DNA of 64,000 nt from Cunninghamia lanceolata (lineage: Eukaryota; Streptophyta; Pinopsida; Cupressales; Cupressaceae), in assembly GCA_027924645.1 (NCBI GenBank), contig BSBN01000763.1, forward strand, positions 6,944,001 to 7,008,000, in the 5' to 3' direction. The position numbers and the translations under genes are program-made. A model generated the notes under the pieces. It had not been told where the DNA came from, searched no databases, and saw only the letters and a program-made list of their open reading frames with translations. Numbering within the stretch: position 1 is the stretch's first letter; each line of letters opens with the position of its first letter. Below, piece by piece: positions 20,280 to 32,400 of the stretch.

Positions 20280-23200
20280 TTAGAAAGGAATTGAAATGGA
20301 TAGAAGAAGAAGACATCAAGAGCACTTTAAACAAGAGAAATCTTCAAGCCAGACATGAAGCTGAAGAAATAAATGGAGAGAGAGTTCCTGGTTAGTCACC
20401 ACCACTAACTATTCAAAATATAGTAGGAACATCAGGTATGAATGATCCCATTGATGAACCAATAGATCCATTTTAGTATACATCTGAGGATTCTACTGAT
20501 AACAGGCTAAGGACTGTACTCTTTGAAATGTGACACATGTACAATTGTGGATGAGTCAGCTCTGATGCAGCACATGGACCCTCTCCTTGCTTTTGTCGAC
20601 CTCCAAGTTACTCTTGCTCTCATGGCAAAGCCAATCGAATGGAGGCGAGACCCAGGGGTTTTGTTTGTTTGGGAGCAAAACCTCACAAAGAGTGGCTGGC
20701 CTGATCTGTGGCCTATTGTTGTTTTGGATTTGCCTTGTTCTTTCAATAGCTATTGTTGTTGAAATGATGATATGACCTAAAGGATCACTTGTGATTTGTC
20801 TCCTGTTGGGATTTCTCTAATTCCAATGCCTAGATAGGTGTCTATTTGTTTCATTTATGTCTATAGTACATTGTAATCTATCCTCGTGGTCTTGGAGGTG
20901 TTGTTGAATTTATGTCTTGTTTTACAGCTCTAATGATGTGTTTTTTCTCTTGTGTGAGTTGTGGTCTTGGGTTTATTTCCTCTAGTTCTTCTAGAATTGC
21001 CTTGACCCACTCTCCTCTAAGTCATAGGCACATTCGCTTGTTATTCTAAGAGAGTTGGTGTATGCTGACTTGTTTTGACCAAGATTGACCTAGGGTTGAC
21101 TTTTGATTGCTTCGAATGTTTACCTTGTGATGTTATCAAGGGTTTATGTCTAGCATGAATGTGAATACCTCGTGATGAGATTAAGGGTTTGAATGCTTTG
21201 AGTTTTCCTAATATGTTTATAATTTTGTATTTTTGTGTGTGAATTGCAACTATATGATATGCAAGCTATATTTTTGTTGAATAAATAAAATAATTCTATA
21301 TGAATGCACTTTATAATGAAGTTTACCTAATGCAGTGTTATTCTATGTTTTTGTGTTTTTGATAATTTTGGAATCTACTCTAAGAAAGAAAGAAAAGTTC
21401 TAACTAATGAAAGCAAATGAATTAATCTATGAAAATGAAATGCTCTTTTATCTATTGTAATGAAGTGGAAACAAACTAACAATCTCTATCAAGAGAAAAA
21501 TAACAAGTTACTTTCCTCAAGAGCAAATTTGCATTATCTAATTACTACAAAAACATGAAAAGGAACTTGGAATAGCTTGGTGCATAAGCTTTGCACTACC
21601 CTCAATAATCCTTTTTTATGATAACCTCCTCGTCTTCTTGTAGAAATGGGGTCCTCCTCTTGGTGGAAAGTGAGAAGATGGCAATTGATTGGCAATGATG
21701 AAGCTTTTGAAAGCTTGGATTGAAAATAGCTTGATTGTGAGCTTATGAGTGCTATGAGAGCACTAATTGAGCACTATGGCTATGGCTATGGGAAAAATGA
21801 GAGTATGAGAATACTCTAATAAATATTTTGAAAGCTTGAAAGGCATACCAATGGCAAACAAAAGTTACATGTGTCCTGCATGAGCACCTAAATGCTAATG
21901 GAGAGCAAAATAAAAAGCTATAAATGGCTACAATTCTTCAAATTGCCCCCTCTAATGCTTGGAGGAGGGGGTATTTACAGGTTGGATTATCACAAGGGGG
22001 ATGGGGATGATTAAATAATTAGCTCTCATTATTGGAGAGTTAACTTGCTTGATTGATCAGTCAAACTCAATTGATTTTCTTGTGAACTCAATTGATTGAA
22101 GAGTGATTTGAGATAAAAGCTTATCACTCATGGAGGAATGGTTGTTAGGAGGAGTTATAGAGAAGTTAAAATAGATCACATGGCATAAACTTAGTTGACT
22201 GGGAGTGTTAAATGAGTTAATTATGTCCTCCTCTATGTTTATCTCGAAAGTGCATGCAAACTAGGCGAAAACAACCTTTCTTGGCTCAGATTGAAGGAGA
22301 AACTCATGTTTAAAATCTGCAAGGGTTGCCATTCGGTCACCCCTTTTACCAGGATAGGTCATTGGGGGTGACCCAAACTAGAATCAAAGTTAGGCTGAAG
22401 GATGCAAAAGGCAAGGTCACCAGGGGAGATCCAACCATTAATAGGGGTGACCCAAAAATGAGGAAAGCTGGGTAAAAATGGAGACATGGGTTTGGTCTGT
22501 TAGGCTATCTAGAGGCTTCCTAGAATTAGAGACCTTTAGAAAGGGGGTGTTGAAAGGTGAAATTAGCATGAAAAGGTGAAAACTAAGCATGTAGGCAAGG
22601 CAGATAATGTGACAAAAGAAGAATCAACAAAGGGGAAAATAACAATAGTTAGGAAATTGAAGAATCGACAAGGGAAAACCAAACAACGCATGTTGCCAAG
22701 AGGAGTAATTCTAAGAGGGCACTATTATTCATGCTTCCATATACTTGATTAGGATTACACATCATCATGGGGTCCTCGTGCAAGCCCTTGCATGTTTTTA
22801 GTGCTTACAAGGACAGATAGAAGAATAGATAGAGATGACTATCAAGTTAGAAGAAATGAAAATATTATTGGTAGGGGAAGTAGAGATAGATCCCAGGATG
22901 CAAATGTGAGAAGATTTCAAATGCTGAATGAAAATGAAGAGACTTATAGGGCTAACTAGTACCCTACTTCACCAACTATGTCAGTTAGAAATCAACATGA
23001 TAATGTTCCTAATAATAATGAACAAGAAAGACAACCTGATGCTGTTGAAGGGGAAATAACTCTTGATAATGAACTTGATTTACTTGATCATATCAGACAA
23101 AGACAGAGAGAAGTGCAGGCCTTGCTTGACTTACAACAATCTCAACTTGCTCAAAATGCATAGAATCAGTTTCAATATCAGAGTGTTCAAAATCCCATAC

Positions 23201-24136
23201 TTGTAGCAAATCAACAACAGTATCAATAACACAATCAACAATAGCAATACCAACATCAACATCAACAAGTGGGACAACAGGGTAGGAAACCCGCTCATGT
23301 ACCTCAAGCTCTAAATCATCCACCACAATACCAAATGAATCAATAGTATGGAAATGCCCCTAACCCAAGGCCTCAATTCCGAAGGCAGGCTCAGAGATTC
23401 CCTCCACCCATGTAGCCTTTCAAAGCAAAAAGGTACAAACAACTTGATTTATTTGGTATTCTTGACTTTCCTAATTCTATTCCTAATGAGATTAGAGGGA
23501 AAATACCTAGATTCCAGGGCAACAATGCAATCACAAGTGAAGAGCACCTTAGACATTTCATTAACATCACTGATGAGTATGAAATAGAAGATGAATATGT
23601 CATGATGAAATTGTTTGTGCATTCATTAGAAGAAAGTGCAAAGGAATGGTATAAGGGCCTCCCAGATAATAGTATTGATTCATGGGATGAGTTCATGAGA
23701 GTATTTTGATTACAGTATGGGGATAGGATTAACCCCAAGTTTGCCATCCATGAATTCACAACTATCAAGAAGGCAATTAATAAAACAATTGTTGATTTTA
23801 ATAGCTGCTTCATCATGACCATGAGAAAGGTGCCTCCTCATCTCAGGCTGAATGAATCAATGTGTTTAGTGTTGTACTATGGTGCATTTGATTCTAAAAT
23901 TGGTTATTGTTTCAGGGACAAGAATCCAAAAACATTAAGGGAAGCCTCTTCCATAGCCATTTACATTGAAAGTAACATGAGAGCTTTAGGGAAGCATATT
24001 AAGAGACCAAACATAAAAATCTCCTAGTCGGATAGGGCAACCTTGGACAAGCCTTTAACAACTGAAGACAAATTACATAAATTCATGGGAGACATGAAGG
24101 ACATGTCCTATAAGATGGCGAGTAATGAGAAAGGAT
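20280..24136 (+). pseudogene. gypsy-B gag (split by a 2.3-kb insertion)
   Basis: Frame LKWIEEEDIKSTLNKRNLQA... at 20289-20514 continues after the insertion at 22810 (RTDRRIDRDDYQVRRNEN). A glutamine-rich linker (23160-23345) precedes the retrotransposon gag domain (PF03732 type): LDFPNSIPNEIRGKIPRFQG, EEHLRHFINITDEYE, SLEESAKEWYKGLPDNSI, WDEFMRVF. The frame ends at the copia-D insertion (24137) and resumes at 31529. About ten in-frame stops, eight of them TAG where glutamine or tryptophan is plausible. Capsid protein of the element in life. Confidence 0.85.
20515..22809. mobile_element. 2.3-kb solo-LTR-like insertion in gypsy-B gag
   Basis: Starts TGTACTCTTTG and ends AGTGCTTACA, with perfect flanking AGGAC (20510-20514 and 22810-22814); removing it restores the gag frame. 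I see no internal repeat pair, primer site or coding domain, so a solo LTR is the simplest reading. Nothing in it matches the other LTRs of the window. Content: 20523-20762 has overlapping 60-80-codon frames on both strands without recognisable motifs. The rest is AT-rich, with words such as TTAACTTGCTTGATTGATCAG and a GGTGACCC-rich stretch (22335-22460). Confidence 0.8.
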
Positions 24137-25589
24137 TGTTGGAAAATTTCCGGTGTTGTCATTGATGTCAACTCCTAGCAGATGGTTCACTTGGTTTCCA
24201 AGTGCTTTTGAGAAAATTTGATAAACAGGTATGCAGTGTGACAGAGATACCCTCAGTATTATGCTCCTCATTTCTCCCTAATTTAAGATATGCTTGTGCG
24301 GTTTGGAAGTATTGATCAGAGGTGCTTAGAGGTATTATATCCATATTTTCAAGTTCTTGATCGTGCAAAAGTAGAAGATGTGTTTGACATAATATTTGAT
24401 TGTTAAAGAGGGTGTCTGGGAGAAATGAGAATGCTCCACATTTCTTTGCATTGAGATTTCCTATCTTACGAATCTGGGAGAGTGCTTGTATTATCTTTAT
24501 CCACCTTCCTTTAGAGTTTCTAGTGTTGGGATGCTCTGCAAGTATAGTTCTTGTGTTGGTGATCAGGAACAGTGTGTCCTGATGTGCATAATGAAGATAT
24601 TCCTTGATTCAGTTGGTTGCGGCAGTGTTGTAGAAGTTGATGATGATGATAGGTATTTTAGGAAGGTGTGTGAATGATTTGGAGTGTCTCTCCCTGGTCT
24701 GTATGATGTTCTTGGACTTGGAGAAGAGTGAATATGGCCATTAACTTAGGTTTGGTTGACCTGGATTACTAGCACCATTTGCGGAGGTACCTCGTGGATT
24801 GTGGATGTGATAAGCAACTTGATGATACAAAATTGAGTCCCGATTATCCCTTGACATGGTCCACTTTCACTTCTTTCACTGCGGAAGTGTTTAGAGTGCC
24901 GACCTAAGTAATGTTGCATTGTGTAATGTACACACTTCATTAGGGCTGACCTAATTGAGATAGGTCTTGGTTATTGATGGTATAAATGCAAGATGAAGTT
25001 AAATAGAGCAAGGTAGAGAAAAACATGCAAATGTGAATCAAGGGTAGTGAAGTTGTGTGCAAACTTAAATGCTTATGACTCTGGAATGCAGTGAGTAGAA
25101 GGTGTCTACATTTTAGTATGCCAGAAGCTACTGGAGGCAGTGAGCCAAAGGTTGTGGATGGAAAGGAGTGGTAGTGATGGATCTCTCCTATTGCTTTGAG
25201 ATAGTGAATCTCTCTATAATAGTCATCTTCTTTCTTCTCTCTTCAGGGCACTGAACCTTTCTTCTAGGCAGTGAGCCCTTGGCAGTGGGCCTTTCTTCTA
25301 GGCAATGAGCCTTTCTTCTGGGTAGTGAGCCCTTGGCAGCGAGCCTATTAATTTTTAATGTTGTTATTCATATATATTGTGAGATAATCCTCAATATGGT
25401 TTTTCCCTTATTAGGGTTTCCACATAAATTTGGTGTTCTTATGTGTTTGGATGTGCTTGCATTGATGCTTCATATGTTTACATTCTGCTAATACATAATT
25501 AGTGGTTGATGGTTGAAATTACTTTGAGGGTTTAAAGTTTTAACATACAACTAATTCACCCTCCCTCTCAGTTGTCCTATGCATTCTAA
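24137..25589 (+). repeat. copia-D 5' LTR
   Basis: 1453 bp, TGTTGGAAAATT to TGCATTCTAACA. TATA-like GGTATAAATG at 24979-24988. A short array at 25245-25345 repeats the words GGCAGTGAGC and CTTTCTTCT about five times, with a shorter version in the 3' LTR (31210-31280). Confidence 0.92.
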
Positions 25590-25591
25590 CA

Positions 25592-25603
25592 ATTGGTATT
25601 AGA
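25592..25603 (+). other. copia-D primer binding site
   Basis: TGGTATTAGAGC, one change from the initiator tRNA-Met complement TGGTATCAGAGC, 2 bp after the LTR. Confidence 0.88.
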
Positions 25604-25647
25604 GCCGAGTTCCCTGAAGAAGCTTAACCGCTTGGGGGTAGATTCAG

Positions 25648-26560
25648 ATGGCGCACAGGAAATGTATTGAGGTTCCAGTGTTTGATGGACCAAATTATGC
25701 TTCTTGGAAGACCAGGATGGAAAGATTCATCATCTCATTAGGATATGGCATATGGAAGCTAGTAGAGAAAAAGTATACTATACCTACTAATGGTCCAAAC
25801 GATGAAGATGAGATTAAAGAATATGAGAACAATGGCAAGGCAAGGAGTTCTCTTCTGAATAGTCTTTCAGATTCTGAATTAGTGAAGGTAATGAGCTACA
25901 AAACTACACATGAGATTTGGGAGAAGTTGGAAAGTACCTATGAAGGAGATGAAAAGGTCAAGCAAGCAAAGATGTAGATTTTGAAGACCAAGTTTGAAAC
26001 TTTGAAGATGTCAGAAGATGAAAGTATTGCAAGCCACATGCAGAGAGTGGATGAAGTTGTAACTCCATCAATGGTCTTGGTGGAAAGCTGGAGCAAAGTG
26101 AAGTTGTAAAGAAGGTACTAAGAACTCTTCCAAAATATTATAGTGCTAAAGTTTCTGCTATTGAAGAAACTCAAGATCTAGATAAGTATTCTAGGGATAA
26201 AATGTTTGGTACTCTAACTACTTTTGAGATAAGATAATTTGGTCAAGAAGATTCAAGAAAGGAAAATGCTTTTAAGGATAGCAAGATAGAAAAGAAGGTT
26301 GAGTCAGATCAAGATGACTTTGATGAAGTGGAAGCAAACTTTGTAAGAAAATTGAAAAAGGGCTCTAGAAAATACAAAGGTAAGTTACCTTTCTAATGTT
26401 TCAGCTGTGGAAAGATAGGTCATTATGCTTCAAAATGTCCAATCAAAATTTCTAATGACAAATACAAGGAGAACAAAGGTAAATCATTCAAGAAAATTTA
26501 TTATGTTAAAGAAGATGATAGCATATCTGATGATGAGTCTAACTATCTGGATGATGATGG
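25648..26560 (+). pseudogene. copia-D gag with CCHC zinc knuckle
   Basis: Starts at the ATG 25648, 45 bp after the primer site: MAHRKCIEVPVFDGPNYASW is a typical copia gag start, followed by WEKLESTYEGDEKVKQAKM. A TAG at 25975-25977 and a frameshift near 26060-26110 break the frame. The zinc knuckle CFSCGKIGHYASKCP (C-x2-C-x4-H-x4-C) lies at about 26397-26441. An acidic linker (DDSISDDESNYLDDDGNE) leads to the protease. Confidence 0.88.
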
Positions 26561-27746
26561 TAATGAATGCTTGTTCATGGCTTTGAATGTTGGTACTAAT
26601 TCTACTAATCCTAGAAGATGTATGAAGGATATTGCTCTGGAAATAGGGCACCACATTGAAGGAGGATTGGTTACTTCTTTCCATGCAAGAGAGGACGAAG
26701 ATCTCTGGTTAATTGATAGTGGGTGTTTAAATCATATGACATGTGATAAGAATAAGTTTGTGAAGCTTTAGAAGTTTGTTGGAGGTTTTGTTAAGTTTGG
26801 AGACGATGCATCTACTAAGATCTGTGGAAGAGGTTTAATTAGTTTTGATGGAAAGCACAATACAAATGATGTCATTTATGTCAAGAGTCTCCAGTACAAT
26901 CTTCTAAGTGTAGGACAAATATGTAGCAGAGGATATAATCTCGTGGTTCAGAATGGTGGCTGTGAAATTAGAAAAGAAGACTTTGAAACTCTGATTGCTA
27001 CAGGAACAAGGACAAAAGGAAATATTTATAAGCTCAAAGGTGCTGATGGTGTGTGCCTTATGACTCAAATTAATGAAAGTTGGCTATGGCATAGAAGAAT
27101 GTGTCACATCAATTTTGATAGCCTAGTGAAGATCAACTCTACTCAAGCTGTGAGGGATCTGCCAAAGATTACAAAGCCTACCAATGCAATCTATAAGGAA
27201 TGTCAGATTGGGAAGAAAACAAGGAATAATTTCAAGATCAAAGAGTATTCTATCACCAAACCTCTAGAGTTGGTGCATATAGATCTATGCAGACCTACAA
27301 GAGTAGGAAGATTTCAAGGTGACATATATTTCATGTTGTTGATTGATGATTTCTCTAGAATGACTTGGGTAACTTTTCTCAAAGAAAAATGAGAAGCTCT
27401 AGATAAGTTCAAAGCTTTTAAGGATATGGTTGAAAATGAGATTGATCTGAAAGTCAAGTGTTTGAGGTCTAACAGAGGTGGTGAGTTCACCTCCAATGAT
27501 TTTAATTTCTTTTATGAAGATCATGGAATAAAAAGGCATTTGTCAGCACCTAGGACTCCTCAGCAGAATGGAGTTGTGGAAAGAAAGAATAGGATTGTTC
27601 AGGAAGCAACAAGGATAATGATGAAAGAGCAAATCTACCAGATATCTATTGGAGAGAAGCCATCCACACTGCAATCTACATACAAAACAAAGTGCAAGCC
27701 AGGGCCAATAGTTCAAAGACTCCATGTGAACTATGGTATGGAATAA
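26561..27746 (+). pseudogene. copia-D protease and integrase
   Basis: Protease: DLWLIDSGCLNHMTCDKN at about 26699-26752, active-site DSG intact. Pre-integrase zinc finger: LWHRRMCHINFDSLVKIN ... CQIGKKTR. Integrase core: LVHIDLCRP (D), MLLIDDFSRMTWV (D), LSAPRTPQQNGVVERKNR with the glutamate. A stop at 26769-26771 and one at 27390-27392 break the frame. After ~27740 the C-terminal integrase degenerates. Confidence 0.87.
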
Positions 27747-28227
27747 CTACTACTGTAATACTCTACAAACTTGAATAAGAATAAGTTTGTGAAACTTGAG
27801 AAGATCAGATGAAGGAATCTTCCTTAAATACTCTACAAAGAGCACGACATACAGATGCTACAACAAGAGACTAAAGAGATTAGTGGAACATGCAAATGTC
27901 AAAGTGGATGAAGAACCATACCAAAGTTCAGTGCTATTAGAATGATATGAATTAGATGAGAACCATCGTAGAGAAGTAGAAAGTGAGGAAGAAAAGGAAA
28001 AAGAGAAGCAAGATGAAGAAGAAAATGCTCTAGAGAAGATTCCCAAGACTCCCAAGTATGTGCAGAAGAATCATTCTGAAAATTAAATCATTGGAGATAA
28101 GAACAAAGGTGTTTTAACGAGGAGAAGTATTGCTATGGAAGATGAATAGGTAAACTTGTGATTACTGTCTCAAATAGAACCCAAAACTGTGATTGAAGCA
28201 TGCAAAAATTAGCACTGGATCAAGGAT
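27747..28227 (+). pseudogene. copia-D integrase-RT linker, degenerate
   Basis: An internal near-repeat: AATAAGAATAAGTTTGTGAA (27775-27794) copies a word from 26748-26764. An acidic stretch (27911-28040, EEEKEKEKQDEEENA) and words just ahead of the RT can be read between stops. No complete domain. A small deletion and patch-repair history is my guess. Confidence 0.5.
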
Positions 28228-29034
28228 ATGGAAGAAGAATTGATGCAGATTGAGAAGAATCAAACTTGGGAAATTCTCCCAAGACCAGCATACAAGAATG
28301 TGATAGGAACTAAATGGGTCTTCCAGAACAAATTGAATGAGAATGGGGAAGTAGTCAGAAATAAGGCCAGGCTGGTGTGTAAAGGCTACTCACAAGTGGA
28401 AGGAATAGATTATGAGGAAATATTCGCTCCAGGGGCAAGATTGGAGGCCATCAGATTATTCTTGGCCGCTGTAGCTCATAAGGACTTCAAAGTCTATCAA
28501 ATGGATGTGAAATCTGCATTCCTAAATGGAGAGTTGGAAGAGGAAGTATATATTGAGCAACCAGAAGGCTTTCAATTATCAGATGATCCAAATATGGTCT
28601 ACAAATTGAAGAAGGCATTCTATGGACTCAAACGGGCTCCTCGAGCTTGGTATGCAAGGTTGGATAGGTACTTGCTGCAACAAGGATTTAAAAAGGGCAC
28701 TACAGATAGTAATCTGTACTTCAAAGTTGAAGAAGATCAAATCTTGATTGTGGAAGTGTATGTAGATGATATAATCCTTGGAGGAAATGAAGGTATGTGC
28801 AAGAGATTTTTAGAAGAAATGCAGAAAGATTTTGAAATGTCAATGTGTGGGGAAATAAACTTCTTTGTTGGGTTACAAATCAGTCAATCGGAAAAGGGCT
28901 TTTTCATTTCACAGTCAAAGTATACTAGGGAAATGTTGAAGAAGTTTGGAATGGAAGACTCCAAACTGGTATGTACTCCCATGACTACTGGTTGTAAGTT
29001 AAGCAAAGATGATGAATCTCCTAAGGCTGATTAG
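28228..29034 (+). pseudogene. copia-D reverse transcriptase
   Basis: 268 uninterrupted codons. Motifs: [86 protein letters not shown], the catalytic [14 protein letters not shown] with both aspartates, [20 protein letters not shown]. The RT is structurally complete and one of the few undamaged coding blocks in the window. It lacks its own start and the surrounding polyprotein is broken. Confidence 0.9.
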
Positions 29035-29671
29035 AGCAAGTACAGATCAATGATTGGTGGACTCTTATACCTGACTGCTACTAGACCAGATATCATGCAT
29101 GTAGTCTGTGTTGTGGCTAGATTCCAAGATGATCCCAGAGAGTCACATGTCATAGCAGTAAAGAGGAAATTCAGATATCTAAAAGGCACTCTAGAGTTTG
29201 GCCTATGGTATCCCAAGGATATTGATTTCTCCTTGAGTGCATATAGATGCAGATTGGGCAGGATGTACAGATGGCAGAAGGAGTACAAGTGGTGGTGCTT
29301 TCTTTCTAGGAAGCAGACTTGTGTCATGGTTAAGTAAGAAGTAGGACCCAATGTCTTTATCTACTGTAGAGGCAGAGTACATTTTTGTAACATCTTGTTG
29401 TACATAGGTGTTGTGGATGAAGTAGACATTGAAGGATAACAAAGTGTCATATGATGAACCTATTTTCATCTTATATGATAATACAAGTGATATCAACATT
29501 TCAAAAAATCTGGTAATGCATTCAAGGACAAAGCCTATTTCAATCCGGTATCACTTTCTAAGAGAGAAGGTTGTAGAGAATGAGGTGAAATTGGAGTATG
29601 TGCCTACCAAGGACCAAGTTGCAGACATCTTTACAAAGGCCCTTCCTAAAGATACTTTTGAGTATCTCTGA
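29035..29671 (+). pseudogene. copia-D RNase H
   Basis: MIGGLLYLTATRPDIMH and KRKFRYLKGTLEFGLWYPK connect RT to RNase H. Around 29240-29330 a frameshift breaks the expected DADWAG...STSGGAFF block, with its parts visible in two frames. LSTVEAEYIF (E) follows. The C-terminal end at 29429-29671 is well kept: HSRTKPISIRYHFLREKVVE and VPTKDQVADIFTKALPKDTF. Confidence 0.85.
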
Positions 29672-29790
29672 CAGAAGTTAGGGGTTATTGCCCCTCCTTC
29701 TTTTAACTAGATGCATAAGTGTGTGCATATGTTTGGGAAGCATTTCAAGATATATTTTTGGTCCTAGACTGATGCTAAAGGCTACGTCTC

Positions 29791-30108
29791 AGGGGGAGTA
29801 GGTAGTATTAGATGGTGCAGTCAGATGGAGCATATCTTATGACCCTAAGGGGGAGAGTGCAGAAAAGTGAAAGTAGTGGAAATAGAGCAAATACTTGCTA
29901 GTATTAGAGTTGTTGCCCTTTTCCATTGATGTCAAAGGGGGAGAGAGAGTTGAAGTGATTGAAAAACCATTGTGCAGAGAGGTGTGTGAAGAGTAAAAGT
30001 TGTTTCTGTTAGGAGGAGTATTACTGGTTGTAGAGTTGCTAATTGATTATTTTAGGTCTTGATGGTTTTTCAAAGCGCTGGTGTTGCCATCAATGACAAA
30101 GGGGAGAT
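29791..30108 (+). other. copia-D multiple polypurine tracts
   Basis: AGGGGGAGTA (29791-29800), AAGGGGGAGA (29847-29856), AAAGGGGGAGAGAGAG (29934-29949) and AAAGGGGAGAT (30098-30108, abutting the LTR). Only the last is needed for plus-strand priming. A series of similar tracts upstream of the 3' LTR is a described Sirevirus trait. Confidence 0.75.
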
Positions 30109-31528
30109 TGTTGGAAACTTGTTGGTGTTGTCATTGATGTCAACTCCTAGCAGATGGTTCACTTGGTTTTCAAGTGCTTTTGAGAAAATATGATAAAAAG
30201 GTGTGTAGTGTGACAAAGATACCCTCAGTATTATGCTCTGCATTTATTCCTAATTTAATATATGCTTGTGCGGTTTGGAAGTATTGATTAGAGGTGTTCA
30301 GAGGTATTATATCTAGATTTTTAGGTTCTGGATCGTGCGGAAGTAGAAGATGTGTTTGACAGAATATTTGACTATGAAAGAGGGTGTTTGGGAGAAATGA
30401 GAATTTTCCGCATTTCTCTGCATTGAGATTTCCTATCTTCTAGATCTTGGAAAGTGCTTATATTATCTTTATCCACCTTCCTTTGGAGTTTCTAGTGTTG
30501 GGATGCTCTGCAAGTTTAGTTCTTGTGTTGGTGACCAGTAACAGTGTGTCCTGGTGTGCATAATGAAGATATTCCCTCATTTAGTTGGTTGCAGCAGTGT
30601 TGTAGAAGTTGATAATGATGATAGGTATTCTGGGAATGTGTGTGAACGCTTTAGAGTGTCTCTCCCTGGTCAGCATGATGTTCTTGGACTTGGAGAAGCA
30701 TGAATATGGCCATTAACTCAGGTTTAGCTGACCTGGATTACTAGCGCTATTTGTGGAGGTACCTCATGGATTGTGGATGTGATAAGTAGCTTGATGATAC
30801 AAATTTGAGTCTTGGTTATCCCTTGACATGGTCCAATTTCACTTCTTTCCACCGTGGAAGTGTTTAGTGCCAACCTAAGTAATGTTGCATATGTGTAATG
30901 CACATGCTTCATTAGGACCGATCTAATTGAGATAGGTCTTGGTTATAGATGGTATAAATGCAAGATGAAGTTGAATAGAGCAAGGTAGAGAAGAACATAC
31001 GAATGTGAATCAAGGGCAGTGAAGTTGTGTGCGAACTTAAATGCTTATGACTCTAGAATGCAATGAGAAGAAGGTGTCTACATTTTAGTGTGCCAGAAGT
31101 TGTTGGAGGAAGTGAGCCAAAGGTTGCAGATGGAAAGGAGTGGTAGTGGTAGATCTCTCCTGTTGCTTTGAGATAGTGAATCTCTCTGTAATAGTCTTCT
31201 TCTTTCTTCTCTCTTCTGGGCAGTGAGCCTTTCTCTGGTAGTGAGCCTTTCTTCTGGGTAGTGAGCCCTTGACAGTAAGCCTATTGATTTTCAGTGTCGT
31301 TATTCATATATATTATTGGCAAATTCTCACCGTGGTTTTTCGCTTATTGGGTTTTCCACGTAAATATGGTGTTCTTATGTGTTTGGATGTGTTTGCATTA
31401 ATGCTTCGTATGTTTACATTCTGCTAATTCATTATTAGTGGTTGATGGTTGAAGTTGCTTTGAGGGTTTAAAGTTTTAACATACAACTGATTCACCCCCC
31501 CCTCTCAGTTATCCTGTGCATTCTAACA
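30109..31528 (+). repeat. copia-D 3' LTR
   Basis: 1420 bp, TGTTGGAAACTT to TGCATTCTAACA. TATA-like GGTATAAATG at 30951-30960. Partner of 24137-25589. Confidence 0.92.
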
Positions 31529-32400
31529 AGGATTGCCACCTCAAGGTGTTACTACACATTTTAATGAAGGGCAAAGGTTGCACAATAGGCCTTATAATAC
31601 AGATTGGTCTAAAAGACCACAACAAAATGAAAGACAAGAAACTCCAAAGCAAGTAGGTTTCAAACAAAAAAATGAAAAAGAAACCCCAGACCATTTAAGG
31701 AGAGATCATGTAAACTTTCAAATTACTCCTTTATCATGCAATACATGTTATATTCCACATGATCATTTAAATTGTGTTGTTTCTTGCTTAGTTGGTAGGG
31801 AGGATGAATTTTCTAATGAGGAGGGAGAAGATGAATATTATGAAGATGACATCAACCAGTTTGATACAGAGGGTTATGAAGAAATATATGAGAATGATGA
31901 TTATGATATCTATGAGGAAGATGATCATGTCTTTCAATTTGATTACGATGATGGGCCTAAGAAATATCAGATGCCTGATCATAATTTTGAGCACTTGAGA
32001 TATCTCATGTAGAAGAAATACATGAAATCCAACCCATCTGATGAAGATATAAAGATCTTAATTGATGCAACCATTATGCAAGTTCAAGGTGGATACCAGT
32101 CGAGGAATAGGCAAGTGCCTGTGCAAAACCCTCCTATTGCCGAGTCAAGGAAAGATGGATTGGATAGTGATAAGCAAAAGTAACAGATTAATGTTGAAAA
32201 GGACATTAACATTCCTAAAATGAAAAGGCACAAGAAAAAGAAATATGACAACCGAGACCAAAATAGAAATATGTACAAAATCCCCCTAAGCCTATTGTAC
32301 AATTAGCTGCTACACCAATAGTAGATACTCACAAGCCAAAGAATGATGTCAAGCATGATTTATCCTAGATACCCAAGGAGTCAGAAAAGAGTAAAGATAA
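31529..32400 (+). pseudogene. gypsy-B gag C-terminal region, acidic
   Basis: Frame from 31533 after copia-D: GLPPQGVTTHFNEGQRL, DWSKRPQQNERQETPKQVGF, a Cys/His stretch CNTCYIPHDHLNCVVSC that may be a degenerate zinc-binding site, then a very acidic stretch (31798-31960, about half D/E with many Y). A TAG at 32010-32012 and a TAA near 32181 interrupt it, and a frameshift near 32280-32400 precedes the protease part. The acidic region has a parallel in element C. Confidence 0.72.

Larger units (their letters stand above)
24137..31528 (+). mobile_element. copia-D: Sirevirus-like Ty1/copia element
   Basis: LTRs 24137-25589 and 30109-31528, Met-tRNA type primer site at 25592, gag-PR-INT-RT-RH order on the + strand, polypurine tract at 30098. 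Perfect target duplication AGGAT (24132-24136 and 31529-31533). Several AGGGGGAG tracts upstream of the 3' LTR and the LTR start TGTTGGAA are features reported for Sireviruses (SIRE/Maximus lineage). No envelope-like frame is seen between RNase H and the 3' LTR. LTRs differ by about 8-10% over the first 170 bp compared by eye. Confidence 0.92.

Noticed and set aside
20507..20775. Frames on both strands that looked like an integrase C-terminus (VHVSHFKEYSP)
   Set aside because: The resemblance is limited to a few residues, and the segment lies at the start of a TG...CA insertion with a perfect TSD.
29680..30090. Possible envelope-like ORF of a Sirevirus in copia-D
   Set aside because: No frame of useful length or membrane-spanning segment in the 430 bp between RNase H and 3' LTR.
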